Origin: Palaemon carinicauda
Lineage: Eukaryota > Arthropoda > Malacostraca > Decapoda > Palaemonidae
NCBI RefSeq assembly: GCF_036898095.1
Contig: NC_090731.1
Span: 146,325,433 to 146,389,432 of the forward strand
Direction of reading: 5' to 3'
Length of the DNA: 64,000 bases
Part shown: positions 31,138 through 40,664 of the stretch, one piece after another
Position numbering within the stretch: the stretch's first letter is position 1
Layout of the letters: every line of letters begins with the position of its first letter
Position numbers and translations under genes: made by a program
Notes under the pieces: generated by a model
Database searches by the model: none
What the model was told of the DNA's origin: nothing
What the model saw: the letters and a program-made list of their open reading frames with translations, nothing else

Positions 31138-32931
31138 TCACAATCGGGTGGCAAAAAAGCCGAGAAAGTCATGATCAGGATGAATAGACACTGCCGATTC
31201 AGAAACAGGGCTTTCTAAAGTAGCAGGTCTTGACCAATTTGGACTGGAACAATTGGAACCAACAGAAGGTAGTTCCAATAATGGAATACTGGAAACTTCC
31301 CAGAATTCCCAACTCCCCGGAGGATGAACGATACCTTCCTCTCGGAAAAAAGCAGCTAAGAACTGGGGCGTTGGCAATTCAGGAACAGGACAGTGAACCA
31401 CCGACTTGGGAGACAATATAGGGGTTTTACACATTTCAGTGGGGCTGTTCTCCCATAGTTGGAGGACCAAATGATCTCGAAACAATTCAGGCTTCAACAC
31501 AGGAGTCTCGTCACAATTTTCCGGAGGATATAACCAAGCATCCAGTGCTTTCTTTCTCTCGTAAGTCCTAGCTGGCTTAAGAATGGGCTTAGGCTGAGTA
31601 ATAGCTCTAGTAGGATAGTGACTTTTCCTCTGTCGTCGGGACTTGATACAATCTCGAGACAGAAGGTAGGACGCCACTACTGCAGCAACCCCATGGGAGT
31701 CGCCATCACTACTAGAACTAGAACTCTCAGAGACTTCAGAAGAAACAGGACTGTCATCCATGAGTTCTGGACTATTCAGAATCTCTGTAACAGGATCAGG
31801 ACCCTTTGGATACCAGAGAAAGTGCCTCCTAAGAGAAACTGGAGGTTCAAACCAGGCCTTTAACTGGATATGGTGAGCTTTTACCAGTTCACCATCAGGC
31901 AGTCTCTTTAGCTCATAGGTGACCTTATTCTCGTGTACCTTAGTAACACGGAATACCCCTTCAAACCTAGGGATGAGCTTGTTCGTCAGGTGTCCCAACA
32001 GGTGCACCTTCTTAAGCACCAGAGAACCCTCTTTAAACGGTTTGTACCGAGGATGTCCTTCAGCCCATGGGTCTCTCGTTTCTGCTGATAGCAACGGGAT
32101 ACTATCAACATCGTGAGCACCCTTCAGTATGTTCTCAGCTGGAGTACAGCCTATCTCAGTGTGGTGGGAATGGTTGTAGCTAAGAACTGCTCGGGATAAG
32201 AACTGGTCCCGTTTCCGAGATTCCCCAGAAATCACCCTCAGTAACTCGCCAATGGTACGATTCACTCGCTCCACTGCACCGTTACTAGAGGGTTTATACG
32301 GAGTTGTTTTCACATGTACAACATTATACCGCTCCAACAACTCAGTAAATTCCTGGGAAATAAACTCAGGGCTGTTATCAGTCAATATCCGGACTGGAAC
32401 ACTAGGAGTAACAGGAAAAACTCTGTCTTCAAGCGCCGGGCATATCGTACTGCTCTTCTTATTCCTTATGGGTACTGCCGTTACCCACTTGGAATAATGG
32501 TCGACTACCATCAGACACCCAATAAAACCTGTACTGGTTGTTGGGAGACTTACAAGATCCATAGCAACCAATTCAAAGGGAGAAGAGGTCACTATTTTCA
32601 AGGTCGGCGGAGCAACCCCCTCCCTTGAGACCTTACAAGTCTGACATTCCCAACACGTCCGGCACATATCTCTGATTACATTAATCAAAGATCTGTGCCA
32701 GACGAGTCGACGGAGCATTGCACTCATTTTTCCGATCCCCCAGTGAGCATTCTGGAGGTGTGTCTCGGCAACTAGGTCAATCAGGACATTGAAGGTGACT
32801 ACTGGGACTGCTGAGCCGTCTGGATTCCGCTTCACTAGCAAACCCTGGTGAACTTCCAGGTTTGACCAACATCTCCTATAGGGTAGACAGGAGCGTGGAA
32901 CTCGAGATGCAGGAACCCCAGAGTAGATCAT
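31138..32931 (-). CDS. pol: Gypsy integrase region of pol
   Basis: This 597-codon frame encodes the DDE integrase that inserts the element DNA. It has an H-H-C-C zinc-binding segment (THLQNAHWG, then CRTCWECQTC). The catalytic core shows D in VAMDLVSLP, D in ILTDNSPEF (TDNS instead of the more usual TDNG) and E in NGAVERVNRT. A GPY/F-like module follows (LIPRFEGVFRV, AHHIQLKAW). The last 200 residues are Pro/Ser-rich and of unknown role. The frame is in phase with the upstream frame that ends at 32965, separated by a TAA, so it is the C-terminal part of a broken polyprotein. Confidence 0.9.
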   Translation of the reverse strand: MIYSGVPASRVPRSCLPYRRCWSNLEVHQGLLVKRNPDGSAVPVVTFNVLIDLVAETHLQNAHWGIGKMSAMLRRLVWHRSLINVIRDMCRTCWECQTCKVSREGVAPPTLKIVTSSPFELVAMDLVSLPTTSTGFIGCLMVVDHYSKWVTAVPIRNKKSSTICPALEDRVFPVTPSVPVRILTDNSPEFISQEFTELLERYNVVHVKTTPYKPSSNGAVERVNRTIGELLRVISGESRKRDQFLSRAVLSYNHSHHTEIGCTPAENILKGAHDVDSIPLLSAETRDPWAEGHPRYKPFKEGSLVLKKVHLLGHLTNKLIPRFEGVFRVTKVHENKVTYELKRLPDGELVKAHHIQLKAWFEPPVSLRRHFLWYPKGPDPVTEILNSPELMDDSPVSSEVSESSSSSSDGDSHGVAAVVASYLLSRDCIKSRRQRKSHYPTRAITQPKPILKPARTYERKKALDAWLYPPENCDETPVLKPELFRDHLVLQLWENSPTEMCKTPILSPKSVVHCPVPELPTPQFLAAFFREEGIVHPPGSWEFWEVSSIPLLELPSVGSNCSSPNWSRPATLESPVSESAVSIHPDHDFLGFFATRL

Positions 32932-32964
32932 CTTAATGACAGATTGAATCTGTCGATGATCTCC

Positions 32965-33267
32965 TTAGATCTTGGACACCTGACTAAAGGACAGAAGAGC
33001 ATTTCCGGAGAACACTCCCTGATCAGATTCAGGATCAGTTACCTTCATAACAGTGGTCTCGGTATGCAGGGAGGAGACTGAGAATACCTTGGGAGACAAC
33101 TGAAGAACAGTAGTGAGGTCATACACCAACTGTTCTCGGGGTGAATCCAGTGTCGGGTAGGCTGCGTCCAGTATATTCCTACCAAGAACAAAACAAAAGT
33201 TAATGTCTTTGGCAGCTACCACCGCATAGTTAAACAGCGGTAGCCTCCACCCAGAAGGACACTTCAC
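32965..33267 (-). pseudogene. pol: C-terminal half of second retropepsin-like domain (Gypsy pol)
   Basis: This 100-codon frame overlaps the end of the preceding frame. It carries FVLGRNILDAA, which fits the ILGxD/N-type motif at the end of retropepsin folds. The DTG half lies in the other frame just upstream. A one-base indel near 33250 separates them. The remaining residues join the domain to integrase. Confidence 0.7.
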
Positions 33268-34093
33268 CTCTTAACTGGACGTAGCCTAGAATGCTGGTGC
33301 AGGAACCAGTCAACCCCTCTAGCTGTTCTCCTGACAGTACCTGGTACTCTATGCCAAGTTGGCTCAGTACAGACTCACTCACTAGACAAACCTGTGCTCC
33401 TGTATCAACAAGAGCACAAAATAAGGTCTCCTGCATCATTACTATACCTACTGCCGAGTGTTGAGACACATGGGTACAACTGGACTGACGAGGTGCCTTT
33501 TCTGTCACGTACTGGATTACAGGACAATCCTCCGGCGCTTCCTGATCATCAGTGATCAAGCCCTCAGCGTCAGGAACACGAGATTTTACCTCCGCCTTAT
33601 GGCCCAGAATCACGTCAGTTGGAGGGACGTAATTGCGGAGCTCGATCAGAGGGTTAAAATGCACTCCAGACAGACACTGAAGATGCACACACTGAGGCTC
33701 GGTCACGGATGGATCACGATAGACTACGGGACAAGTGGGACCCCAGTGGACCCAGATTTCCAGGTTCAATAACCTTGATGCTGCCAATGGCAACTCCAGA
33801 GCTGGGACTGTACCTGGAAATCTCATTGCCTTAATCCTGTTCCTGCTGGTCTTGTCCAGTTTGAAGCCTAGTCGACCGGCGTCTTTCAGAAACTGCTGAA
33901 CTAAGGCATCCCGGAGCTTGGCTCCCTTCAGCAGAGAGTCGGGTGCGACACCTGACCCTTCTGTCCAGCAGTTCACGACTAGCTCCAAGGATTCGATAAG
34001 AGAATCTGGACCACCACGAACCTCCTTATACAAGGCCAGTCCAGTAGGCAACTTCGGAGTACTGGATTCAGTAGCTAACAGACAGTCGGTCAA
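33230..34093 (-). pseudogene. pol: RNase H tail, OTU-like region and second retropepsin N-half (Gypsy pol)
   Basis: Upstream of the ATG at 34093 this frame encodes the normal end of RNase H (GDQNAAADWLSRW), so it is pol continuing after a one-base loss near 34144. Residues about 50-150 (from the ATG) resemble the C-terminal part of OTU-family cysteine peptidases: LRDALVQQFL, RFPGTVPALELPLAA, LEIWVHWG and a His motif GVHFNPL at 143-149. I do not see the expected Asp-Gly-x-Cys nucleophile motif. Residues 215-287 start a retropepsin-like domain with ALVDTGAQVCLVS (DTG at 230-232), completed in the overlapping frame. Such a second protease between RNase H and integrase is not part of the usual Ty3/Gypsy order. 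Confidence 0.65.
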
Positions 34094-35988
34094 TGCAGGC
34101 CAGCGGGATAACCAGTCAGCGGCGGCATTCTGATCTCCTGGACAGTAACAATAAAGTTAAATTCGGACAGGTCCTCCAGTGTCCGTGATAGAAGACTGTC
34201 CACCATCTTCATGTCATGAAGGTACATCAGGGGACGGTGATCAGAATGGATCACGAAGAACTGACCATAGAGGAAGGCCCTGAAGGTTTTCACTCCCCAT
34301 CGCAGAACAGCCAACTCACGCTCAATGGTAGAGTAACGGGTCTCGCAGTCAAGGAAAGTCATAGAGTCGTACGCTATAACCCGACGCTCCCCTGGATGCT
34401 CCAAGAACTCCTGGCACAGACAAGCACCAGCACCTTCACCCGAAGCGTCAACAAACAACTCCAAGGGTTTAGCATCAGCGGAGTAGTCAGGGTATGACAA
34501 CATAATGTCCTCTTTGATCAGTTCCTTCAAGCGCATAAAGGCACTGTCCATTTCTGCAGTCCACTTCAGTTTCCTAATTCCTTGAGATTTTTGTCCTCCA
34601 GTCTTCGCAGATAATGGTTTGGCTATCTGTGAGCACATGGGGATAAACTTCCTTTGGTAGTTGACCAGTCCCAGGAATCCCCGTAGCTCACGTATAGTGG
34701 TTGGTTTAGGGAAGTCTTCCACTTTCTGGATGTATCCTGGTAGCTTACGCATACCAGAACGTCCAACCAGATGACCAAGATACTGGACCTCGGCTTGAAC
34801 CCAAGAACACTTGCCGAGTTTTATCTTGAGTCCGTGCTTCTGGAGAGTAGCCAAAACTCGTTCTACCAATTTCAGGTGTTCCTCGAAAGAAGACCTAAGT
34901 ATCAAGATGTCGTCAATGTAGACAACCACCTTGGCTTTCGGGAACTCTTGGAGAATACTCTGCATTTCTCTCTGGAACACTGCAGGTGCATTTTTCAGTC
35001 TGAACTGCCAGTGTCCAAAGGCGGTAGAGAAAGCCGTGTTTTCCTTACTGTCCTCTGCCAACGGTAACTGGTAGTATCCACGAACCAGGTCAAGGGTTGT
35101 AAAGTATTTGACTCCTTGAAGTCCAAATACAGAGTCGGCCATGTTAGGCATCGGGAACTTATCAGAGACAGTTGCCTTATTCAGTCTACGGTAGTCCACA
35201 CACAACCGTATACTATTGTCCTTTTTTCGGACTGGAACAATGGGTGAAGACCAAGGAGAGATGCTGGGTTCAATAATACCCAGTTCATGCAACTCCTTGC
35301 ACTGTTCCTCGATGGCGTCAGCGACAGTTTTGGCAAACCGTCGAACTCTCGGATAAATGGGCGTCTCGTCATACAGGTGGATGCGTATTGGTGTGCTTGA
35401 GCACTCTCCCACATCATCATCACCAGTACTGATGACTGGCAAATGACGTCGAAGCATTTGACAAAACTGGTCCTTCTGAGAAGAGTCCAGTTGGTCGGAG
35501 ATAGACAGATTGTCTATCTCTTCCAATACGCTCGGTTCAGGAGTCATGTCACACTCCTGTACTATCAGGCAGGATAGAGGAGCATCCACCATTGCTGTGG
35601 TGAACACCTTCCCCAAGAGATCGCCCTTCTTGATCTTGGCAGTTTCTTCAGATGAACCCTTGACTAAAACTGAGGCTTTTTTGTCTTTCAGTTCAAGGAT
35701 GCCAGGAATTGCTGTAACTTTCCTTGACAGACCAGGGGTTATGATGTCGCCATCATAATACATTTCTGGCCAACAGTTGGTAGGACAAGCAGGGCACCTA
35801 AAAGACGTGTCAAGTCCCTTAGGAAAGTTAACACTAACTGGAACAAGTACTGGCTCAATACTGGCAATCCTCATTGAATCGGCTGCGTGGACCTCAAGTG
35901 CGTAAAGCACTTGCTGACAACAGGCTCCACGTATAGGGACATAATACTGTACTGTACTCCCAAAGAGGCTCTTGGGGAGTACTGCCAA
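34090..35988 (-). CDS. pol: Gypsy reverse transcriptase and RNase H
   Basis: This 632-codon frame contains a Ty3-type RT with LCVDYRRLN (about 262-270), FTTLDLVRGYYQ and the YIDD box (357-360), then RNase H (LFVDASGEGAG near 503). Between FGHWQF and RLKNAPAVFQ the nearly universal MPFG residues of Ty3/Gypsy RTs are missing without a frame change, as if 12 bases were deleted near 35000. The frame ends abnormally within RNase H, where the conserved tail continues in another phase. The N-terminal 95 bases overlap the protease frame, consistent with a further frameshift. Confidence 0.9.
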   Translation of the reverse strand: MAVLPKSLFGSTVQYYVPIRGACCQQVLYALEVHAADSMRIASIEPVLVPVSVNFPKGLDTSFRCPACPTNCWPEMYYDGDIITPGLSRKVTAIPGILELKDKKASVLVKGSSEETAKIKKGDLLGKVFTTAMVDAPLSCLIVQECDMTPEPSVLEEIDNLSISDQLDSSQKDQFCQMLRRHLPVISTGDDDVGECSSTPIRIHLYDETPIYPRVRRFAKTVADAIEEQCKELHELGIIEPSISPWSSPIVPVRKKDNSIRLCVDYRRLNKATVSDKFPMPNMADSVFGLQGVKYFTTLDLVRGYYQLPLAEDSKENTAFSTAFGHWQFRLKNAPAVFQREMQSILQEFPKAKVVVYIDDILILRSSFEEHLKLVERVLATLQKHGLKIKLGKCSWVQAEVQYLGHLVGRSGMRKLPGYIQKVEDFPKPTTIRELRGFLGLVNYQRKFIPMCSQIAKPLSAKTGGQKSQGIRKLKWTAEMDSAFMRLKELIKEDIMLSYPDYSADAKPLELFVDASGEGAGACLCQEFLEHPGERRVIAYDSMTFLDCETRYSTIERELAVLRWGVKTFRAFLYGQFFVIHSDHRPLMYLHDMKMVDSLLSRTLEDLSEFNFIVTVQEIRMPPLTGYPAGLH

Positions 35989-36571
35989 CGCTCAGCCGAT
36001 TTCGGGCTCCGTCAACTATCACCCCATTTGCTCTCAAGAACTGGTAACCAAGCACTACGTGCTCAGCCATAGTCCCTGAGGGCACTACATGGAACACACC
36101 CGGGGCGAATGTCATTCCATGCAGTATAGGGGTCAACAGTACAGTACCTAGGGTCTTAGGTCTTGTTTGCCCTAAACCCTTCAGACCAATGGTGTTGGGT
36201 ACCATCTGCAGCTGGTAATCCTGTACTACTCTCGATGACAGGAGGTTGACCTCAGCTCCGGAGTCAATGAGAGCATCCAACGCTCCCGATGGAAACTCAG
36301 ACATGGTCACTGGGACAACCATGAGTGGTACAGGAGCCAACTGCGCCAGGTTAACCCTACGAAGGGTTTTCAATACCGCCTCAGCTTCTGCTTTCTCCCT
36401 GGAGGAGTCAGTTGGAGAAGTTCTGGACTGTGTCGAGGACAGGTTATCACAGGCCAATCCTGAAAGAGCCATTGGAGGGGCAATGACTTCTTCAGGTTGA
36501 GGGGTAACCTTGGAAATCGAGATTTCCGAGGCTGCCGCCGGAATACTAGGAGCATGCACCCTAGCACTCAC
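35894..36571 (-). CDS. pol: Gypsy aspartic protease (first retropepsin)
   Basis: A 225-codon frame with a canonical retropepsin: DALIDSGAEVNLLSS and, about 75 residues later, HVVLGYQFLRANGV. It lies at the usual place between the zinc knuckle and RT. The frame is open upstream to just after a TAG near 36625 and is in phase with the zinc-knuckle frame that ends at 36638. Its first codons follow a strong hairpin. About 100 N-terminal residues are unstructured and Ser/Pro-rich. Confidence 0.88.
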   Translation of the reverse strand: MSARVHAPSIPAAASEISISKVTPQPEEVIAPPMALSGLACDNLSSTQSRTSPTDSSREKAEAEAVLKTLRRVNLAQLAPVPLMVVPVTMSEFPSGALDALIDSGAEVNLLSSRVVQDYQLQMVPNTIGLKGLGQTRPKTLGTVLLTPILHGMTFAPGVFHVVPSGTMAEHVVLGYQFLRANGVIVDGARNRLSVGSTPQEPLWEYSTVLCPYTWSLLSASALRT

Positions 36572-36576
36572 ACCCT

Positions 36577-36609
36577 CCTTCGATGTAGCCCCATCTTCTA
36601 CATCGAAGG
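36577..36609 (-). other. Perfect 12-bp hairpin at the Gypsy gag/protease boundary
   Basis: CCTTCGATGTAG (36577-36588) pairs perfectly with CTACATCGAAGG (36598-36609) across a 9-base loop. On the coding strand it starts about 28 bases after the Gag stop, a spacing at which RNA structures can influence termination or frameshifting. Function is inferred from position only. Confidence 0.75.
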
Positions 36610-36637
36610 CCTGGTGTTTAAAGCCCTATGATACTCC

Positions 36638-37252
36638 TCAGTTCTTGACTTCCCTGGGCTTTGCCTTCTTGCTCTTCTTCTTCTTCTTCCCCACAGTCCG
36701 AGAAGGAGCACTGGACTCGCTCCCACTTCGGGTCTCCCGGCTACTGGTTGATCCAGAATAGGACGACGGGCTCGGAGTAGCATTCACCGGAACTGCTCTC
36801 CACCTTGAAGGAGTCTGGACAGAGGTAGTCTCCCTCCCAGGGCTGCGGGCATTAGCTGTGTTCTGGACAGGTGATCTGCTTATAACCGGCGCCTGTCGTC
36901 CACACTGTGCCACATGATGGTTGGACGAGCCACAACGTAGGCAGAGGTTGAGGCGTCTGCGACACTCGTCCACAAAGTACCCTGGTTTTCGGCACCATGC
37001 ACAGTACCTCCTCTGGAATTGGGGAGATCTATCCGGGGTGCGCGATGGTGGCAGGCGCACTTCCACAGGTGCAGGTTTGGGGACCAGTCGAGGAGGAGTG
37101 CGTAAATACGCTCTGTCAGTTCCAGGTGAACGGCTGGGGGCAGCCATGGAAACCCTGTCGACATACGAGCCGTGCCCATGACTGTCCCACACGACTGATG
37201 GCCAAATCCTCTGCCTTCTGGCTTCGCTGACGGGATGCATCGTCGAGAACAC
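36638..37252 (-). CDS. gag: Gypsy Gag nucleocapsid frame with zinc knuckles
   Basis: A 204-codon frame with two CCHC-like knuckles in tandem, CAWCRKPGYFVDEC and CLRCGSSNHHVAQC, which bind RNA. It is flanked by Pro/Arg/Ser-rich sequence and ends in a Lys-rich tail. It is in a different phase from the capsid frame and overlaps it at 37116-37252, so this copy has a frameshift between capsid and nucleocapsid. Confidence 0.88.
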   Translation of the reverse strand: MFSTMHPVSEARRQRIWPSVVWDSHGHGSYVDRVSMAAPSRSPGTDRAYLRTPPRLVPKPAPVEVRLPPSRTPDRSPQFQRRYCAWCRKPGYFVDECRRRLNLCLRCGSSNHHVAQCGRQAPVISRSPVQNTANARSPGRETTSVQTPSRWRAVPVNATPSPSSYSGSTSSRETRSGSESSAPSRTVGKKKKKSKKAKPREVKN

Positions 37253-38483
37253 TCAACAGGTGCAAAACATCCTGCCAAGTGGCCTGACGGCCAGCAGAGA
37301 CATTAATGGTGGCCAGAGACTGTTCCAGCCAACTCGCAGCTTTGCTTGGAACAGTTCTGAGGAGCTTCCGCCTAAGCTCCCTCCGGTCCAAACTACGGCG
37401 AGGATAGGCAGACTTGTACAGGGAGGCCAACCGGACGGCGTAAATTTTCAGCAGTTCGCCCTCGCCACAGGTGGCACTGCTGAACCGGGCCTTCCTGCCC
37501 GCATCACGCCTCTCTCGGGCTTCTCGGCACCAGTCGAGGAGGCGTTCCTTCATGACGGGGTATGATATCTCGAGACCCCCCATGGCCGAGAATGCCTCAT
37601 GGATTTCTCCATTCAGAAATCGTCCGAGGTCAACAGTCCACCGGCCAGAGCTTCCTGCGGTATATTTACTGGCCCAGTAGGCCTCGAAATCTTTCAGGAA
37701 TCGGGCAAAACTCTGGCCAGTTTCCAGCTGGAAGATTCCAGGCTTGGGGTTCCTCCTGGAGTCGAGGACCTTAAGCAGATCAGACAGACTGCGTTCTGTC
37801 TGGAGGGACTGGACGTGGTCAGTGGAGACTGTATCAGCTGAGCTGACACTGAGACAGGAGCTGGAAGTGTCACTACCAGAATCTTCACTGGTAGACTCCT
37901 GTGATGAAGATGTCATTTCGGGTATGGCTGGTCTAGCTCTTTCCTTGGCCTGGCGTCTCCGCTTTGGGATAGCTCCTGTCTGGGCAAGAACAGCCTCAGC
38001 GGTAGCTGCTGGAGCCTTTTCTGGCCTACTGGCTTCAGCCGGATTGTCCAGGAACTGCTCCCCTAGTGTACTGGCTGCAGGCTCTGGTGGACTAACAGAA
38101 TTAGTTGCCAGAACCGGTGAGGAAGCAAGCAGTCCACTTGGCACAGGAGACTCCCAAAAGCCTGGTACAGGGGGAATTAATGGTGTGAACCCTGGAGAGG
38201 GCTGGAGACCTCCAATCAGTGGCTCTGCTCCAGTCACTGGAATTGCCAGACCATTGTAATTTGGCCAAGCAGGGGACGTAGATGGAGCACTGGTGGTCAC
38301 TGTGGTTGTGACCCCAATGGCAACGTGGCACGTTGGTGACGGCTTCACGCTCTTCAGGGCCGCTACTTCAAGTGTCAGGGACTTGACCTGAGTTGCCAGG
38401 TCACTGACAATCTGGACCAGACTTTCTACATCTCGGCTCAGGCTCTTCTTAGCCTTTCGTTGTTTACTGGATGACGATGCCAT
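37116..38483 (-). CDS. gag: Gypsy Gag capsid frame
   Basis: The frame is open from 38519, but the ATG at 38483 (MASSSSKQRK) is the likelier start because it is 43 bases inside the LTR and avoids reading into the primer-binding site. A coiled-coil-like stretch (VESLVQIVSDLATQVKSL) follows, then a long Pro/Ser-rich linker. A capsid-like helical region contains QSFARFLKDFEAYWASKY, LLDWCREARERR and RRKLLRTVPSKAASWLE. The final residues after about 37200 lose similarity to Gag because of the frameshift into the nucleocapsid frame. Confidence 0.85.
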   Translation of the reverse strand: MASSSSKQRKAKKSLSRDVESLVQIVSDLATQVKSLTLEVAALKSVKPSPTCHVAIGVTTTVTTSAPSTSPAWPNYNGLAIPVTGAEPLIGGLQPSPGFTPLIPPVPGFWESPVPSGLLASSPVLATNSVSPPEPAASTLGEQFLDNPAEASRPEKAPAATAEAVLAQTGAIPKRRRQAKERARPAIPEMTSSSQESTSEDSGSDTSSSCLSVSSADTVSTDHVQSLQTERSLSDLLKVLDSRRNPKPGIFQLETGQSFARFLKDFEAYWASKYTAGSSGRWTVDLGRFLNGEIHEAFSAMGGLEISYPVMKERLLDWCREARERRDAGRKARFSSATCGEGELLKIYAVRLASLYKSAYPRRSLDRRELRRKLLRTVPSKAASWLEQSLATINVSAGRQATWQDVLHLLSVLDDASRQRSQKAEDLAISRVGQSWARLVCRQGFHGCPQPFTWN

Positions 38484-38501
38484 CACTAAAGGTTGGTGTT
38501 T

Positions 38502-38518
38502 CCCGGGTCTGGGCACCA
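38502..38518 (-). promoter_or_regulatory. Putative primer-binding site of the Gypsy element
   Basis: On the minus strand, seven bases after the 5' LTR, the sequence reads TGGTGCCCAGACCCGGG. It begins TGG, and its complement has the lengths expected of a tRNA acceptor and T-stem 3' strand. I do not identify the tRNA. Confidence 0.7.
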
Positions 38519-38525
38519 AAAATTA

Positions 38526-39844
38526 TGTAGTGGTTTGCGGACTGTGGCCAGAGGTAGCACCCGAACTGCCTATTGTCCGAATGCCGACCACAACCCGACG
38601 TTCACTACACAACAAATACTGTATACAATAGTGAAATACTCAAAGAACCTAAGAAACAGGTCAAGAGAACGGAGCTCTGGGCACCACCCCTTGATTTATA
38701 CTGGGCAAGGAGACCCAGCTTGAACCTTGTTATTTATCATACATTTCCTTCTCTTGCCTCTGGCTTGCTGATTATAAGTAAAGGTATAAGAACATTAGGT
38801 GAAAGGGAATATTATAATTAATAAAGGAACACACTGTACTGTACTTAAGAGATCTTAAAAAACAGTGGCTAGGGAAGGGAAACTGTGGTGAGAGTTACTG
38901 AAATGAAATGCAGTATACATAAACAAGAAATGTTTATTTGAAAAGAACTAATAGGAATAATATTACAGTATATCAATTAGAATAAATAATCAAGGAAAAA
39001 TTAGCATCCCTTACGTAAAACTTCAGCATCCGGGTAACAAAATAAACAAATTACACAATCAAGATTTCCACTGGGGGGACACTCATTAGTGTTCCTATTC
39101 AGTACAAGAGTAAAACAGAAACACTCCTAACCGTGTATCTATTTGGGCAAGTACCAGTATGCCATTCCAATAGTTCCAGTTTACTATTAATGTTTATGAC
39201 ACTTAAACGTTTGACTGTCTCCACAAAAAGACGGTTTTAGGCCCCCTTACATTCACTTGGTTCTGGGGCAAACATTTAAAAAACTGTCCATCAGTAAGTT
39301 CCAGTATGGAATCACCTTTTGTGATCTGGTGATGTGGAGTAACAATATCTTGATCCTTGTTGATGAAATCTTGGATTCGCAAGGTTTTCAACTGTCGAAG
39401 CTCTTTTTCAACTGAACTGAGAATACTGAAGAAGGGCCGTGCCTGATGTCAAAACTTCTCTAATGACAACATCTTCTAGCTGAGCATTGAAAATTGAGTT
39501 CAGTTGCCTCTCTAAAAAATAAACCCTACAGAGAGTAGGGTGTGCTGCAAAAACAAAGGTGGTTAGACAACTGGTAGGACCAAAAAAAAATATTACAATA
39601 CTTTCTGTTATACAAAAAAAAGTTAAATTTATTGCTTGCAAACTATGTAAACCTATTTAAGAAAAATTGAAATCTTTACATTCAATATATGGAAAATCAT
39701 TATAGTACAGTACTGAGGTAGACTATCAGACATTATGACAAAAGGGAATTGATAATGAGAGTTACTTTAAAACATATATAACCCAAGCTTGTTATATGTG
39801 GAAATGGTTTGTATTTTCCCCAACTATTATTAATTTTTTTCACA
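38526..39844 (-). repeat. 5' LTR of the Gypsy element
   Basis: Matches 28604-29947 with scattered differences. A 24-base segment near 28913-28936 of the other copy is absent here. Confidence 0.94.
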
Positions 39845-39848
39845 GCGC
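39845..39848. repeat. Right target-site duplication of the Gypsy element
   Basis: GCGC, equal to 28600-28603. Confidence 0.8.
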
Positions 39849-39929
39849 GAAGCTGAAAACTAAATTAAAATCTTCCTTGCCAGGTAATGAGCATTCAATG
39901 TTCCTACCTTTTTAAAAGAGCTGAACTTG

Positions 39930-40110
39930 ATGGCACGTGCCAAGCAGTTGAGCATGATGCCGCTCGCCAGTGGGCTGAGCATGGCGCCTCGCGCCAATCT
40001 GAACGTGACGCCTTGCACCAAGCTGAACGTGACGCTTCGCGCTCAGCTGAGCATGTCGCCTCGCACCAAGCTGAGTGTGACGCCTCGCGCCAAGCTGAGA
40101 GTGACAACAG
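39930..40110. repeat. 24-bp tandem repeats in copy C Gag
   Basis: About seven units of the type GACGCCTCGCGCCAAGCTGA, each 24 bases with variable positions. They keep frames open on both strands, which produces mirror-image low-complexity translations. Confidence 0.88.
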
Positions 40111-40664
40111 AGTGTTGGTCATCTAGCTTTCAATAGATGCGATCGGCATAGCTCCGAGCGTCTGAATCGCGAGCGTTGTTTAATCGCGAGCATTGTTTAA
40201 TCGCAAGCGAGGAGAGGAAATAAATTATTGTTCTGAAAGTCACGTGGCGCTGAGCGTCAAGAGCTTGCATGACATCAAGTAAAACTTGATGTCTACATGA
40301 CCATGAGCGTCTGGCGTTGAAACTTTGTTACGCCAAGCGCCATATTAAGAAATAAATATTAACTAGAAAGATATTATGTTCTCAGACCAGGGCCTGCTTG
40401 AACTAATTCTTGGTTGGGAGAGCTAGAATTAAACCTCTAAAGCATTGAGATCAGAATTCAGAACCTTAAGAAGTTGACTCCTAGGAAACAAGACATCTCT
40501 ACCTAGGTTAGAGACTAGTAGGAGGAAGGGAGTGACTTTCAGAAACTCATGAGAGTTTTCTGAAGTTTCCGTTTTATTTTGTACCTTCTGCTCCTCGTTC
40601 CGCCTTCAGAGTTTTTCGCTAAAGAAGACGGCAAAGGAGTCTGTTTATTATTTTGTTATTATTA

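Larger units (their letters stand above)
28604..39844 (-). mobile_element. Ty3/Gypsy LTR retrotransposon with extra domains in pol
   Basis: An 11.2-kb element on the minus strand with LTRs of 1344 bases (left) and 1319 bases (right), a 4-bp GCGC duplication, a primer-binding-like site and a polypurine tract. The gene order is Gag, zinc knuckle, protease, RT, RNase H, OTU-like region, second retropepsin-like domain and integrase. It is inserted in the Gag of DIRS copy C. Coding is broken by several frameshifts and stops. The LTRs differ by scattered substitutions and indels (including a 24-base gap), so it is older than the BEL/Pao insertion. Confidence 0.93.

Noticed and set aside
39904..40122. 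Two opposite-strand low-complexity frames around 39887-40136
   Set aside because: The 24-bp repeats open several frames at once; only the plus-strand Gag reading fits homologous elements.
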